NCBI GenBank assembly: GCA_039707465.1
Contig: CM077648.1
Location: 20,577,119 to 20,641,118, forward strand
From: Rhabdophis nuchalis
Taxonomy: Eukaryota > Chordata > Lepidosauria > Squamata > Natricidae
Length of the DNA stretch: 64,000 nt
Direction of reading: 5' to 3'
The translations under genes and the position numbers were made by a program. This document shows positions 45,258 to 56,262 of the stretch, in pieces (within the stretch, counting starts at the first letter, position 1; every line of letters begins with the position of its first letter). The notes under the pieces were generated by a model. It had not been told where the DNA came from. It saw only the letters and a list, made by a program, of their open reading frames with translations, and did not search any database.

Positions 45258-45959
45258 TTTTAATATCACCTATCAGATGTCATTATTTTTATAAATAGTT
45301 AAAGGGAGACATACTATACTATGTCAGCATAATGGCCAGAGTTTTTTTGAGAATTGAAATCCACATAAAAGGACATACATTTATTAAAGTTGTGAAACAC
45401 TGCTCTATGTTACATTACAAATGAAGCATGTACACTGGCCACAATATTTGATTTGGTTCTAGTTTTGTGCTTTGTGGAATAGCCTGTTGTGATCTGGACT
45501 CAAGCAACGCTGTCTACTTGATTTTCATATCTGAGTCAGAAATGAGATTCAGCTTCTCATTGACTAGCGTTGGAAAGCCACAAATGACTTGTTATTTTAC
45601 ATAATAGGATGACATTTGCAAACTTTGCTACTGATGAGAGATAATTTGCCCAATTTCAAAGAAATAGATGAAGGGATTTGAGGATGCAGCTTGCGTTACA
45701 TACGCAATTCCAGAAAAATCTGGAATTAATAGTCTATATTCAGTCTTCCACATCTTCATTTGGGAATAAGGTCTCTCAGGCAAAGGTAGGCAACCCATAG
45801 GCCAAATGTAACAATGCTTTGTGTAGCTGCAATAGGGTGATTTTAATCCAAGAAAATTTGATCATATCATCAGACCAAAACAGATCTGTAAAACAAGACT
45901 GTGCAGTATAGTTGTCAGAACTGCCATTTCATGCCTGTGCTTCACATTCGTTCAATGCC
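45258..45959. other. Unannotated sequence
   Basis: Nothing recognised. Confidence 0.4.
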
Positions 45960-46270
45960 AATCTGCCATGAACTCTGGCAGGAGGGTGGAAGGGAAGGGT
46001 GGATACTTGGTGGAAAGTGAAACTGATGTAAAGAAGCTTACCTCTCAGAGACCTGTCCTTAAAGCTGTTTTCCTGGGGAAAGAATGCAGCTGCAGGAGTG
46101 ACTGTTTCAAAAACCTTTCTTTTAAAACTGATTGGATGATGGAGAGACCAGCAATGGGAAGTGTCTGAGAGGGAAAAGCTATAACTAGGGATTTGGCACA
46201 TGAACCTCAATAAATCTCAATAAAGCTTTGCTTTATTTGACCGTAAGTCAACTCTACTTTTCTCAACAAA
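45960..46270 (+). mobile_element. Possible LTR-like segment with poly-A signal
   Basis: aacctcaataaatctcaataaagctttg (AATAAA twice, near 46208-46224), then a T-rich stretch ending ctcaaca, looks like the R-U5 end of a retroviral-type LTR. Only one copy is in this window and the 5' border is uncertain. Confidence 0.3.
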
Positions 46271-46421
46271 TGGAATCAAGCATCGTTCTTGCTTAAAAGT
46301 TCAGGCTGACCAGGACTTGAACCAAGTGGTCAGCAGAGGGGGCATGCATAAATGCACTATTGTCCCTGTCATTGCACTTTTATTCTCTTATTCTTGTTCT
46401 CGTTTTTGTTGGACAAATTCC

Positions 46422-46657
<236 letters not shown>

Positions 46658-46865
46658 ATAAATTATATATATTGGAAAAGTTATTATACTTCAACTTCTT
46701 CTCTAGTTCTTTAGGATCTACAATGCATGCACGAAAGCCACTGAAGTAGAATTGCCCCAGTCCTGATGAATGCTTTCCAACACATCCAATATATACTTCA
46801 ACTGATGATTTCATATAATATTACTGTTGACATTTCAAAGCACAAGGCAACTTTCCATGGGCCTA

Positions 46866-46932
46866 GTATCATCATCATCATTGTCATCGTCATCATCATC
46901 ATCACCACCACCACCACCACCACCATCATCCT
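46866..46932 (+). repeat. (ATC)n/(ACC)n trinucleotide repeat
   Basis: Mixed atc, gtc and acc units. Confidence 0.9.
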
Positions 46933-47616
46933 AACAATTGTCTATCCACTGTAGGATGACAGCCTCCTCTATATGTTTCCAACCGATACAGTCTTGAGCC
47001 TTCCTTCGCCAATTGGACCCATAATATTTGCTTATGTTGCCATTCCCTCTTATAGTAGGTCTCTTTGGTGGATGCTTTTTATCAAGTGGGATCCATTCTA
47101 TGACTGCCTTTGGATGAATAAGACCTAGTGTATTGCCTTTGAAAATCTGCTTGAGCTAGTAAATCCCTGAATTTCAACTGTTTGTTAGGAACTGATCACG
47201 GCTTTCTGTTTGCCATTAAGAATCACTTAAATAGTTATTGAAAATGAAGGCAAGATTATGAACTTTCTTTGCCATACGAATGATCATGTTCACAACCATT
47301 ATCTCATAATATGCATAATTATTCAGAAATTGATTTTAAATTCAGCAACAATGCATTCAACAATATGTCCTTGGACTGCAAGAGGAATGAGTAATTCAAG
47401 GGTGAATGATGTAAAATCATGCTGGTCACTGGACTGTTATTTACTGTTTTTGTCTACTTAACTTGTACATTCTTGGTTTTCCATGAATTTGCACACTGTG
47501 AAATGTAAATATTTTGGGACATATAATATAACGAGTAGAGTCTTTAGTGACGAGTCCAAAACTCAGAAAAAACAAAAGTAGTTGAAAAGGAAACTGATAG
47601 AATATAGGATGGGTTT

Positions 47617-48006
47617 TGTCAGGGTTCCAAGTCACACTCCTAATGAAAGAAGACTCCGAGACGTTGAGGTTGCTCAAAGTTCCATTTTATTAGAGATGTC
47701 ATATTGGCACATCTGGGAAAACCCGAATCTGAAAGCTTCCAGGTTTTTCCCATCCAAACAAAAGTTCAAGCCCCTGCCCAGCACCCACATATCCATTACA
47801 TGGTCCAATCAAGCACCATCCCAACTGGAGATGCCTCCCAGTCATACTACTCCAGGTGCAGGGCAAGATGTCTTTGTCTCACAGAGAAAGGAATGTTATT
47901 TTGACTATATCTATCCCACTCCATAGAATCCCCCTCCCAGTTTGTCACAGCAATAAATGTGGCAGGCCTGAAGGCCTAATGCAAAAGATGGCTTCCAGGT
48001 CTGACA
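47617..48006 (-). mobile_element. Solo LTR (family A)
   Basis: Begins tgtcagggttcc and ends aggtctgaca; TG...CA borders on both strands. Shares attggcacatctgggaaaac and ggcctgaaggcctaatgc with the other copies. Confidence 0.72.
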
Positions 48007-48734
48007 TGATACTAACTTTAGCTTGCAAGAACTCCAAGAAGCAGTTACTGATAGATACCTTTAGTAATATATAATCCATTGTGTCATAAAATGTCATAAA
48101 TGATTGAACAACCACATTTCTACCCCATATATAAGAATATAGACAAAGATACCCACTTGCCTTGCATCCTGCAGTGACCAAAATATTTGATAGCATATTA
48201 CTCTGGACCAGTGGTCATTCAGTTTCTTCTACTCCTCTTCTCCTGCGAAGATGAACTTGTCTTTATTTCATTGAAGAAGTAGAAGTAACAATGAATATCA
48301 GTGGAAAAATGGGCTTGCAATGTCATTCTTGGCACAAAAATTGCCTTTTTTTTAGCTGGGTGAAATCACAGCTGTGTGTTTTATACTGAACAAGAGAAGG
48401 ATACAAACTTGCTGGTAGGAGGAATTTAGAGGTGGTCTACTACTGAACAAAAGGGTGTCTAATTATGGGAGGAAATTCTGTAATCATTAAAGTGTCTAGC
48501 AGCACTGACCAATAAACCTACACTCAATTTGTTTGTTTTCTGTACTGAGAAAGCAGCACTTAAAAATACTACTCAGAAACTGTTTATAGTTTCTGCTTAT
48601 AAGCAGGCAGGTCTCTCTCCCCCACCCCCTCCAGAAAGCAAAGTTTCACCGTTGCTCTGGAGCACTCCTATAAAAGTATTACTGAACCAACACAACTCCT
48701 GTGTCAGTCTAATTACTGTATCTGTAAAAACTTT
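48007..48734. other. Unannotated sequence
   Basis: No gene or repeat recognised. Confidence 0.4.
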
Positions 48735-49114
48735 AGAATGTTTATAGAAAAGATAATGAAGCAATGGAATACAGAAATGGTAGTTGGAAATACAAAGAAA
48801 ATGGGATTGTTAACATCAAAAAAGACATCTTCCAGGGTGACTCATTATCACCCTTATTATTTGTCATTGCTACAATCATATTTTCGGTGATTTTGAAGAA
48901 AACAAATATTGGCTATCAAAGGGCAACAGATGCTAATAAAATGTCATATTTGCTTTATATGATGATTTGAAGCTTTATGGAGAATCAAAATCTAGTCATT
49001 GACAATACTATAAGAATTTTCAGCAAGACATAACAATAGAATTTGGCCTAAACAAATATGCTACAGTAGCAATAAATCAGGTAAAATCACAAACAATGAT
49101 GGAACTGAAATACT

Positions 49115-49347
49115 TAGCAATAGTACTTAGAATTATATACTGCTTCAATGTGCTTTTACAGCCCTCTCTAAGTGGTTTACGGAGTCAACATAGTGCCCCC
49201 AACAATCTGGCTCCTCATTTTACCCACTTCAGAAGGATGGAAGGCTGAGTCAACCTTGAGCCAGTGAGATTTGAACTGCCGAACTGCAGCTAGCAGTCGG
49301 CTGCAGCCGCCTATAGTACTGTACTCTATCCACTGTGCTACTTAACG
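49115..49347 (-). mobile_element. tRNA-derived SINE, second family, inside the R4 LINE
   Basis: tagcaatagtacttagaatt (tail) to ctgtgctacttaac (tRNA head on the minus strand), with the diagnostic ggaaggctgagtcaaccttg block. It splits the R4 coding sequence after ELKYL. Confidence 0.87.
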
Positions 49348-49547
49348 GTCAAACCATCAGGATGAAGCCTAGCAATATGTAGGCATTATTTCAGTAGGAT
49401 AACATCAAGCATGGACAAGTAAAACATGTGACTAGTAGAGAATCCATCCAGAGAGTTAAAGATTTGCTAAAGACAAAATTGAACAGTGGAAAAAGCATCA
49501 AAGCTGTCAATACCTGAGTCATACTTGTGATACATTATATGCGTTTT

Positions 49548-50034
49548 GACGACCATCTTTAAAGCGCTCCATGGCTCGGGACCTAGTTACTTGCGAGACC
49601 GTCTCCTGCCCCATACATCCCTTAGACCGATACGCTCCCACAGAGAGGGCCTTCTCAGGGTGCCGTCGGCTGGACAATGCCGTCTGGTGACACCCAGGGC
49701 AAGGGCCTTCTCTGTGGCGGGCCCTGCCCTTTGGAATGACCTTCCCCCTGAACTTCGCACCATCTCCGACCTCCGCCTCTTCCGCCAGTGTCTAAAGACA
49801 CATTTCTTTCATCTAGCCGGCCTAGCGTAACCTCTGCAATTGACTATTTTAGACAGTTTTAAATTTTTGGGGATTTTAATTTGGTTTTAGCACAGGACGG
49901 TTATTAAATAAGTTTTTTAATTTTTTTATTGATTTTGTATGCATTTTAAAATTCTTGTGCGCCGCCCTGGGTCCGTTTGGAGAAGGGCGGGGTATAAATT
50001 TAATAAAATAAAATAAATAAATAAAATAAATAAA
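49548..50034 (+). mobile_element. L2-like LINE 3' end inside the R4 LINE
   Basis: Encodes IFKALHGSGPSYLRDRLLPH then GRAFSVAGPALWNDLPPELR (49546-49830), a 3'UTR with cgccgccctgggtccgtttg then gaagggcggggtataaattt, and a taaataaa tail. R4 coding sequence resumes directly after. Confidence 0.87.
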
Positions 50035-50072
50035 TTATATGGTCAATTTCTACAAAAGATTAAGAAAAAAGT

Positions 50073-50179
50073 GGATTATTATATTTATTGTACCTGATGT
50101 TTTATGCTTTATAATTGCCTGTTCACCGCCCTGAGTCCTGCAAGGGAGATAGGGCGGTATATAAATTTAAATAAACGTA
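50073..50179 (+). mobile_element. Second L2-like 3' tail inside the R4 LINE
   Basis: caccgccctgagtcctgcaa then gatagggcggtatataaatt and aaataaa. R4 codons flank it on both sides (KKKVD before; KCKWIKIK after). Confidence 0.7.
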
Positions 50180-50942
50180 AATGCAAATGGATAAAGATAA
50201 AAGTGGCTTACAACTGGAACATTAAAAACAAGAATATGGGCTTGGTTTTAGCTGCTCAACATCTAACTATACTAATGAATGCTTTGTAAAATATCAAATG
50301 TTTGAAAGTGTAAATTGCACAAAGTAGCAGAAGAAATAGTAGATCATATGCTCGGGTCATGCAAGACAATTTCACAAACTGACTATAAACAACAACAGAG
50401 TCATCAAAATCACACTTTAAAAATTATAATGTGCTAGTAATGGGAACATATAGTTGAATATGAATAAAAAATCATTTTATCCATTTAGTAAAAAAAAAAG
50501 ACTAGGTTAAAATAGTGTGCTTTTCATAAATACAAACTGGAAAGTCTTGGTATATAACACACCAGATTTAAATGTGGTTGAAAAGGAGAAAGTGTAAACA
50601 CTTGATGTGGCAATATCAGGGATAGTAGAGTAGAAGACAGAACTGGAGAAGATGACGAAACATCAAGATCTGAAAATTGACTTTGAAAGATTATGGAATA
50701 AGTTGGCTGTGGTGGTCCCAGTATCAGGACATATTGGCTACCATCCCAAAAATCTTGGATGGCACCAAGAAAATCTGTGAATTGAAAAAAATTCCATCCA
50801 TCAATTGCAAAAAGCCACACTTTTGGATCCATACCAATTTATTACACCAATATGTTATGATATCCTAGATTCTTAAAAAGGACTTGAGCATATGAAGGTC
50901 ACCACCATCTGGCAGCTGTGACTTTACACTGTTGTCAAAAGA

Positions 50943-51404
50943 GAATAGCAAATAGCACTCAGACTTATATACCACTTCACAGTGCTGTTCAGCCCTTTCT
51001 TAGAAGTTTACAGAGTCAGTATATTGCCCCCAACAATCTGGGACCTCATTTTAGTGACTTTGGAAGGACAGAAGGCTGAGCCGGGCTGGCATAAAAATGA
51101 ATTTTAAATTACGAATTTTTATTAACTTTAATCGGGGTTGGTTTGGTTTTTTAATTTTGAGGCCAAATTGTTTAATATGTTTTTAAAAAACTTTTTAAAC
51201 TTTTATATATCTGTTTTACTTCGGCTGTACACCGCCCTGAGTCCTTCGGGAGTAGGGTGGTATAAAAAACTATTAAAAGAAAAAGAAAAAAAGAAAAAGA
51301 GTCAACCTTGAGCCTGGTGATACTTGAACTATCAAATTGCAGACAGCTGTCAGGCAGCAGAAGTAGCCTGCAGTACTGCGTTCTAACCACTGTGCCTCTG
51401 CGGT
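50943..51404 (-). mobile_element. tRNA-derived SINE, second family, split by a LINE tail
   Basis: 50943-51080 is the SINE tail half (ccacttcacagtgctgttca, ggacagaaggctgag). 51299-51404 is the head half (gtcaaccttgagcctggtga, ttctaaccactgtgcctctg). The split falls within the normally continuous gaaggctgagtcaacc. Confidence 0.87.
51081..51298 (+). mobile_element. L2-like LINE 3' tail inserted in the SINE
   Basis: ccgggctggcataaaaatga through tgtacaccgccctgagtcct to a tattaaaagaaaaagaaaaa tail; 3' end only. Confidence 0.8.
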
Positions 51405-51439
51405 TTTTGAATATTTGTATAATAATAATAATAGCCATT

Positions 51440-52225
51440 TCCCCCCTTACTTTTAATAGAAATTTTCTAACCATCCCAAATACAGAGAAGAAGTCCAGAA
51501 GGTATCCGCATGGTGCTCAAGAAACAACTTACATCTAAATACTAGCAAGACAAAGGAGATGGTGCTAGATTTCCGGAGGCACAGATAGGAACCTGCCCCA
51601 TTGTATATCGAGGGGGGCTGTGTGGAGAGGGTTTCCTCTTTTAAATTCTTAGGAGTGCTTATTAGCCAAGATCTCACCTGGAAAAACAACACGTCTCTGG
51701 TGATTGGAAAAGCTCAACAGAGACTTCATTTCCTTAGAGTCCTGCAGAAAAATCAGGTGGAACAACGGCTGATGACCTCTTTCTATCGGTCCATCATAGA
51801 AAGTGTCCTCACATATTGTATCACAGTGTGGTATGCTGGTTTAACAGTTGTGGAGAGGAAGGCACTACAGAGAGTGATCAATTCGGCACAAGAAACCATT
51901 GGTTGCCCTCTGACATCGCTGGATAACATCGCCAGATCTCGCTGCTTTAGCAGAGCAAGGAAGATTCTCAAAGATGATTCACACCCTGGTTGGTATCTCT
52001 TTGCCCTTCTACCATCACGCAGAAGATATCAAAGTATAGCCAGCCGAACGAACAGGTTTAAAGGTAGCTTCTATCCATGGGCTGTGAGACTTTTAAATTC
52101 AACCGCAATCACTCCATGCACATGCTAGTTGTTTCTTTTTTCTTTTCTCTCTTTTTTGTTTCTGTTATAATTTTGCACCAGTGAAGTTAAAACCAATTTC
52201 ATTGTAATTTTTACAATGACAATAA
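51440..52225 (+). mobile_element. Rex/L2-type LINE ORF2 C-terminus and 3' end
   Basis: An open frame at 51601-52128 (175 codons) encodes SFKFLGVLISQDLTW, then AQQRLHFLRVLQKN, FYRSIIESVLTYCITVWY, RKALQRVINSAQ and RFKGSFYPWAVRLLNS, the post-RT region widespread in fish and reptile CR1/L2-group LINEs. Upstream 51470-51600 continues it in a shifted frame (NTSKTKEMVLDFR-like). The 3' end gacaataaag runs into (GAT)n/(ATT)n. A fairly recent, 5'-truncated copy. Confidence 0.88.
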
Positions 52226-52356
<131 letters not shown>

Positions 52357-52439
52357 TTGAGTTTGCTTTTTAAGGTAATTTCCCGATCTGTTTTAAAGGA
52401 ACATAATCATTTAATGTATAGAGATGAAGAGACAAGGAC

Positions 52440-52615
52440 AGAGGTGGTATTCAACAGGTTTTCTCTGGTTCGGCGAACCAGTAGCAGCAGTGCTGGAGGC
52501 TCCACCCACCTGCCTTGATGTAATGCATGAGCACTGAGCAGACAAGGCACATGCTAGAGAAGCAAGCACATGCACACTCACATTTGCGAATCGGTAGGGA
52601 AGGTAAGTGAACCTC
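52440..52615. mobile_element. Truncated hAT-type MITE
   Basis: cagaggtggtattcaacagg, with the ggttcggcgaaccagtagca and ggctccacccacctgcc blocks seen in related snake elements; no matching right end found. Confidence 0.55.
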
Positions 52616-52914
52616 ACTTCTGGAGAAGGAATAATGAACCTTCATGGCCTCAGTCTCAGCTTGCCTGAATGTTATTCACTCTGGCTAGAATAAATTGTAG
52701 TACAAACCTTCTGGAAGGCACCAGGTTCTAGAAGGGTATCATATGGTATCCAGAATAAAGCCTTTTGCAAGCTCCTCTCTGATCTCCATAAAGGTCCTGA
52801 GCAAAAGGACAATTGGAAATCAAAGAACCCTCTGATCTCTGTGTATGTACATTCCAAACAAAAGCCCTGGAAACATGCTAGAAAACTCAATTGTCTCATT
52901 TGATATCACAACAA
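52616..52914. other. Unannotated sequence
   Basis: Nothing recognised. Confidence 0.35.
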
Positions 52915-53575
52915 CAGAGAAGACAGTTTTTCTCCCAAATGCCATCACTCTGCTTAATAACTAATTCCCACAACACTGTCAAATAATTTACTAAGTCTGT
53001 ATTACTATTCTTCTTCTCATCCTTCCTAGTATCTATCCCTTCCCACTTATGACTATAACCATGTTGCTTGTATCTTTACAATTTATATTGTTTTTATTTG
53101 TTTCCTAGTACAGGGGTCCCCAACCCCCGGGCCGTGGACCGGTGCCGGTCCGTGGCTTGATAGGAACCGGGCCGCAGGGCCAGAGAGGAGGAGGAGGGAG
53201 GAGGGGGCAGCCCCCTGGGCAGAGCGCGCACCGGGTGCGGGAGAGCACAGGCGCGGTGCTCGTGCCATTGGAGGCCCTAGAGGGCCGAGTGAGATGACTC
53301 CCCCCCCCACGTGCGCATGCACTGCCTGTTCCCCCTCCCCACCCGCTCCTCCCCTATGCCGGCCGGTCCGCAGAATTTTCTTTAAAATGAAACCGGTCCC
53401 TGGTACAAAAAAGGTTGGGGACCCCTGTCCTAGTACAATTTGATAGCTTATTAGTAACCTTGGCTATCACTAAGTGTAGTATCTTTTTATTCTTGAGGAA
53501 TGTACCTTAGGTACACTGAGAGCATCTGCATCAGACAAATTCCTTGTGTGTCCAACCACACTTGGCCAATAAAGA
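52915..53575 (+). mobile_element. CR1-L3-type LINE 3' end, split by a hAT element
   Basis: 52915-53110 (tctcccaaatgccatcactc, acacttgatt-less 3'UTR with ccttcccacttatgactata) and 53428-53575 (gtacactgagagcatctgca, tgtgtccaaccacacttggc, caataaagaattct) form one continuous LINE 3'UTR once the hAT element is removed. The end passes into (ATTCT)n. Confidence 0.88.
53111..53427. mobile_element. hAT-type element (317 bp), caggggtccccaac family
   Basis: Begins caggggtccccaacccccgg and ends ggttggggacccctg. Exact duplication tcctagta at 53103-53110 and 53428-53435, central TA. GC-rich centre with ggccgtggaccggtgccggt. The ends are of the vertebrate hAT-Charlie type. No ORF of its own. Confidence 0.95.
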
Positions 53576-53663
53576 ATTCTATTCTATTCTATTCTATTCT
53601 ATTCTATTCTATTCTATTCTATTCTATTCTATTCTATTCTATTCTATTCTATTCTATTCTATT
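53576..53663 (+). repeat. (ATTCT)n microsatellite seeded by the LINE tail
   Basis: About 17 pentanucleotide units; ATTCT is the complement of the AATAG repeat typical of snake CR1-L3 tails. Confidence 0.97.
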
Positions 53664-54324
53664 GTGAGTTTTCAAGTAGTTTGAGTAAAAGGAATTTGCT
53701 TTCTACATGGTTCCAAAAAGACAAGAAATTTATGTTAATCTCTGATTATATTTGACAAGAAAAAATATTTCATTTTATTTTCAATCTTTGCCCACTCACG
53801 TGGGCTCATGATAGTAAAATACAATTGGTAGAAATGAACTTTCAGGAGTTTAATAGTCTCCATTACCTCTTTGGACCTAAATTTTCATCATAAAAATCCT
53901 GTTTATTTAATTTCACTATAGATTTCCCTTTCTGTGGGAGTATATTTGGGCCAGAAGCTGCTTTATTAGAAAAAGATCCTCCTTTAAAGAGTCTGTGATG
54001 CTTTAAGGCTAACAAATTATTTTATCTGAAACAAAACAAAATGCATGAGCCTGTATTGTATAGGCAATTATTTTCATCAGATATGAGAGAGAAACTTTGC
54101 AGCACAAAATACAGAAATCAATTAATGGAATGTGTACATTTCATCTGCCTTTTAAAAGGGATAACTATCAATACTTCCAGCTAGCAATAAAATAACTTAA
54201 AAGCAATGGTGTTTCTACAAACATTTGCTGTATGAGGATTGTAGATAAGTAGAATGTTAGAAAAAAAATATGTATTTATATTTAGAATAGAAAACCAGAC
54301 CCTTGTAATTATGATATGCTATAA
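53664..54324. other. Unannotated sequence
   Basis: No gene or repeat recognised. Confidence 0.4.
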
Positions 54325-54663
54325 GGTAAAGGTTCCCCTTGCACATATGTGCTAGTCATTCCTGACTCTAGGGGGCAGTGCTCATCTCTGTTTCAAAGCC
54401 GAAGAGCCAGCACTATCCAAAGACATCTCCGTGGTCATGTGGTTGGCATGACTAAATGGCAAAGGCACATGGAATGCTGTTACCAAAGGTAGTCCCAATT
54501 TTCTACTTGCATTTTTACATGCTTTCAAACTGCTAGTTTGGCAGAAGCTGGGACAAGTAACGGGAGCTCACTCCGTTACGCGGCACTAGAGATTTGAACT
54601 GCTGTACTGCCGACCTTTCTGATTGACAAGCTCAGCATCTTAGCCACTAAGCCACCACGTCCC
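54325..54663 (-). mobile_element. Sauria-type SINE
   Basis: aggtaaaggttccccttgca at the left (SINE 3' end) to ccactaagccaccacgtccc (tRNA head on minus). Full length about 340 bp, with a ~15-bp internal deletion near 54483 (the cttcccacc block is missing). Confidence 0.9.
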
Positions 54664-55517
54664 TTCTACTAGTACTTGTTATCTCCTTGTTTCTAGCTTG
54701 TTCTAGTCTTAACCACAACATCAAATTGTCTCATACTGAAGGAGATTTAGGAAAAGATGGGAAGTCATTCTAAATATATGCAGTAGTCTAATTTGGGCAG
54801 TTATTGTGCTTAGCAAACAGAGAGCATTTTGGTCTTCTTATTAAATGCTTTGTTTTGCAAATAATGAGAACAGTGCAAGCTGTTTTTCTTCTTCTTCTTT
54901 TTGTCTTTAAATTCCCACCAGAGGATCTCTGAACCACTTTTGGCTTTCAGAGATTGATTCCTGTGGAGCCTAAATCTGATGTGGCTGTCAACTATTTCCC
55001 ACAGTTGTTAGTGCCAGCCGGGCTTGAGTGGGAACATAGCCAGCAGGCTGAGATAACTTCTGGCTTAAGGTCTGCTTTCACATACCCTCCCCCTGTGTGA
55101 TTATAGCCTCGTTTCCTGTATTGTGATGAAGAACAGTCACTCTAAAACTCATCAACTGATGACATGTATTTAATTTGTATTGCCTCCTCTAGACTAGAAG
55201 TGATTCTGAAAAAAATAGATGGCCTACAATAACAGGTTGAACCACCAGGGAGAATGAATTGAATCAGAGCATTCTTGTTAGGTCACCAACAACCGTCTTG
55301 ACCTTTCTCATCCAGATTTTGTGGTGTGAGCTAGGCATTCTAGTCCTGACTTAGGAACAACACTAGCTGGGTTACTTGCTCTCAGTCCTAGAAGAGGGCA
55401 AACTTCTTTTGAAAATATTCCCCTACTAAAAAAAAAAATCATGGACTTTCCATGAGTTGAGACTGACTTCATGGTATGAATACACCATGGTGTGTGAACA
55501 CACGCACAAACACAGAG
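54664..55517. other. Unannotated sequence
   Basis: No gene or repeat recognised. Confidence 0.4.
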
Positions 55518-55681
55518 AGAGAGATTGAAAGAAAGAGAGAGAGGGAGCAAAAGAGAGAGGGAGCGAAAGAGAGAGACAAAGAGAGAGAGAGAGACAAAGA
55601 GAGAGAGAGTGAGTGAGTGAGTTGAATTGAGACTGACTTCATGATGTGAACATACCATTGTGTAAACACACACACACAGAT

Positions 55682-55723
<42 letters not shown>

Positions 55724-55735
55724 GGAAGGAGAGAG
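55518..55735 (+). repeat. (GA)n-rich tract with duplicated flank
   Basis: Two GA-rich stretches (55518-55620 and 55698-55735). The intervening ttgagactgacttcatgatgtgaac (split here: ttgagactgacttcatg at 55627) repeats 55457-55474, so the segment was duplicated with its repeat. Confidence 0.9.
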
Positions 55736-55823
55736 AGTGTTAGTTCAGTGATTCCAAAGTCACCAAATGAGTTCCAAACAATTTTTACTATTGAACTTAA
55801 TGGAGTCTGTTAAAAGTCTAACT

Positions 55824-55958
55824 CAGGGGTCTGCAAAGTCGGCTCTTTTAAGACTGATGGACTTCAACTCCCAGAGTTCCCCAGCCAGCATAGCTGGCTG
55901 GGGAATTCTGGGAGTTGAAGTCCACCAGTCTTAAAAGAGCCGACTTTGCAGACCCCTG
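55824..55958. mobile_element. 135-bp palindromic hAT-type MITE
   Basis: caggggtctgcaaagtcggc to its exact complement; nearly perfect hairpin. Duplication gtctaact at 55816-55823 and 55959-55966, central TA. Confidence 0.95.
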
Positions 55959-56126
55959 GTCTAACTATAACTCATCGATTTGCTGAAGTGAGTAGCATCC
56001 ATAAGTGGGGGCCTCCTATCTTACCACCATCCAATGATTAATGTGCTACAGATGGAACTGGCTCAATACATTCTTGTAATCTTAACATCTAAGTAAGTAA
56101 GGATTCAATGTGAACTTTCTTTAGTC

Positions 56127-56254
56127 CAGGGGTGTCAATCTCAGGTCTCATGGTATCATCATGTGATGTATTATGACACCCACCCCCCTTCGCTAAACTG
56201 GGTGTTGCCATAGATAGCATTTGATGCATCCAGCCCATAAGTTTGACACCCCTG
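56127..56254. mobile_element. hAT-type MITE (128 bp), gtgtcaaactc family
   Basis: Ends caggggtgtcaatctcag and, inverted, caggggtgtcaaacttat. Flanks ctttagtc and ctctagtc match at 7 of 8, central TA. Confidence 0.88.
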
Positions 56255-56262
56255 CTCTAGTC

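Larger units (their letters stand above)
48735..50930 (+). mobile_element. R4/Dong-type LINE (RT plus C-terminal REL-endonuclease), decayed and interrupted
   Basis: 48764-49110 encodes the RT stretch IFQGDSLSPLLFVIA, with the catalytic-motif region decayed (YMMI-stop-KLYGES), then IEFGLNKYATVAI. 49348-49545 continues with NIKHGQVK and LLKTKLNSGKSIKAVNT. 50035-50072 and 50180-50480 give GQFLQKIKKKVD, LVLAAQHLT and the knuckle region VDHMLGSCKTISQTDYK. 50540-50870 gives TPDLNVVEKEKV, a stop, then TLDVAISG and later HQDLKIDFERLWNK, the restriction-enzyme-like endonuclease with its P-D-X12-D spacing. Insertions at 49115, 49548 and 50073 explain the gaps. Multiple stops: inactive. Confidence 0.85.

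Noticed and set aside
47460..47600. Possible Bov-B remnant (KYFG-like)
   Set aside because: Only four or five residues match; too short to call.
51601..52128. 175-codon intact frame as a host gene
   Set aside because: It is the post-RT end of a Rex/L2-type ORF2, directly followed by the LINE 3' end and microsatellite.
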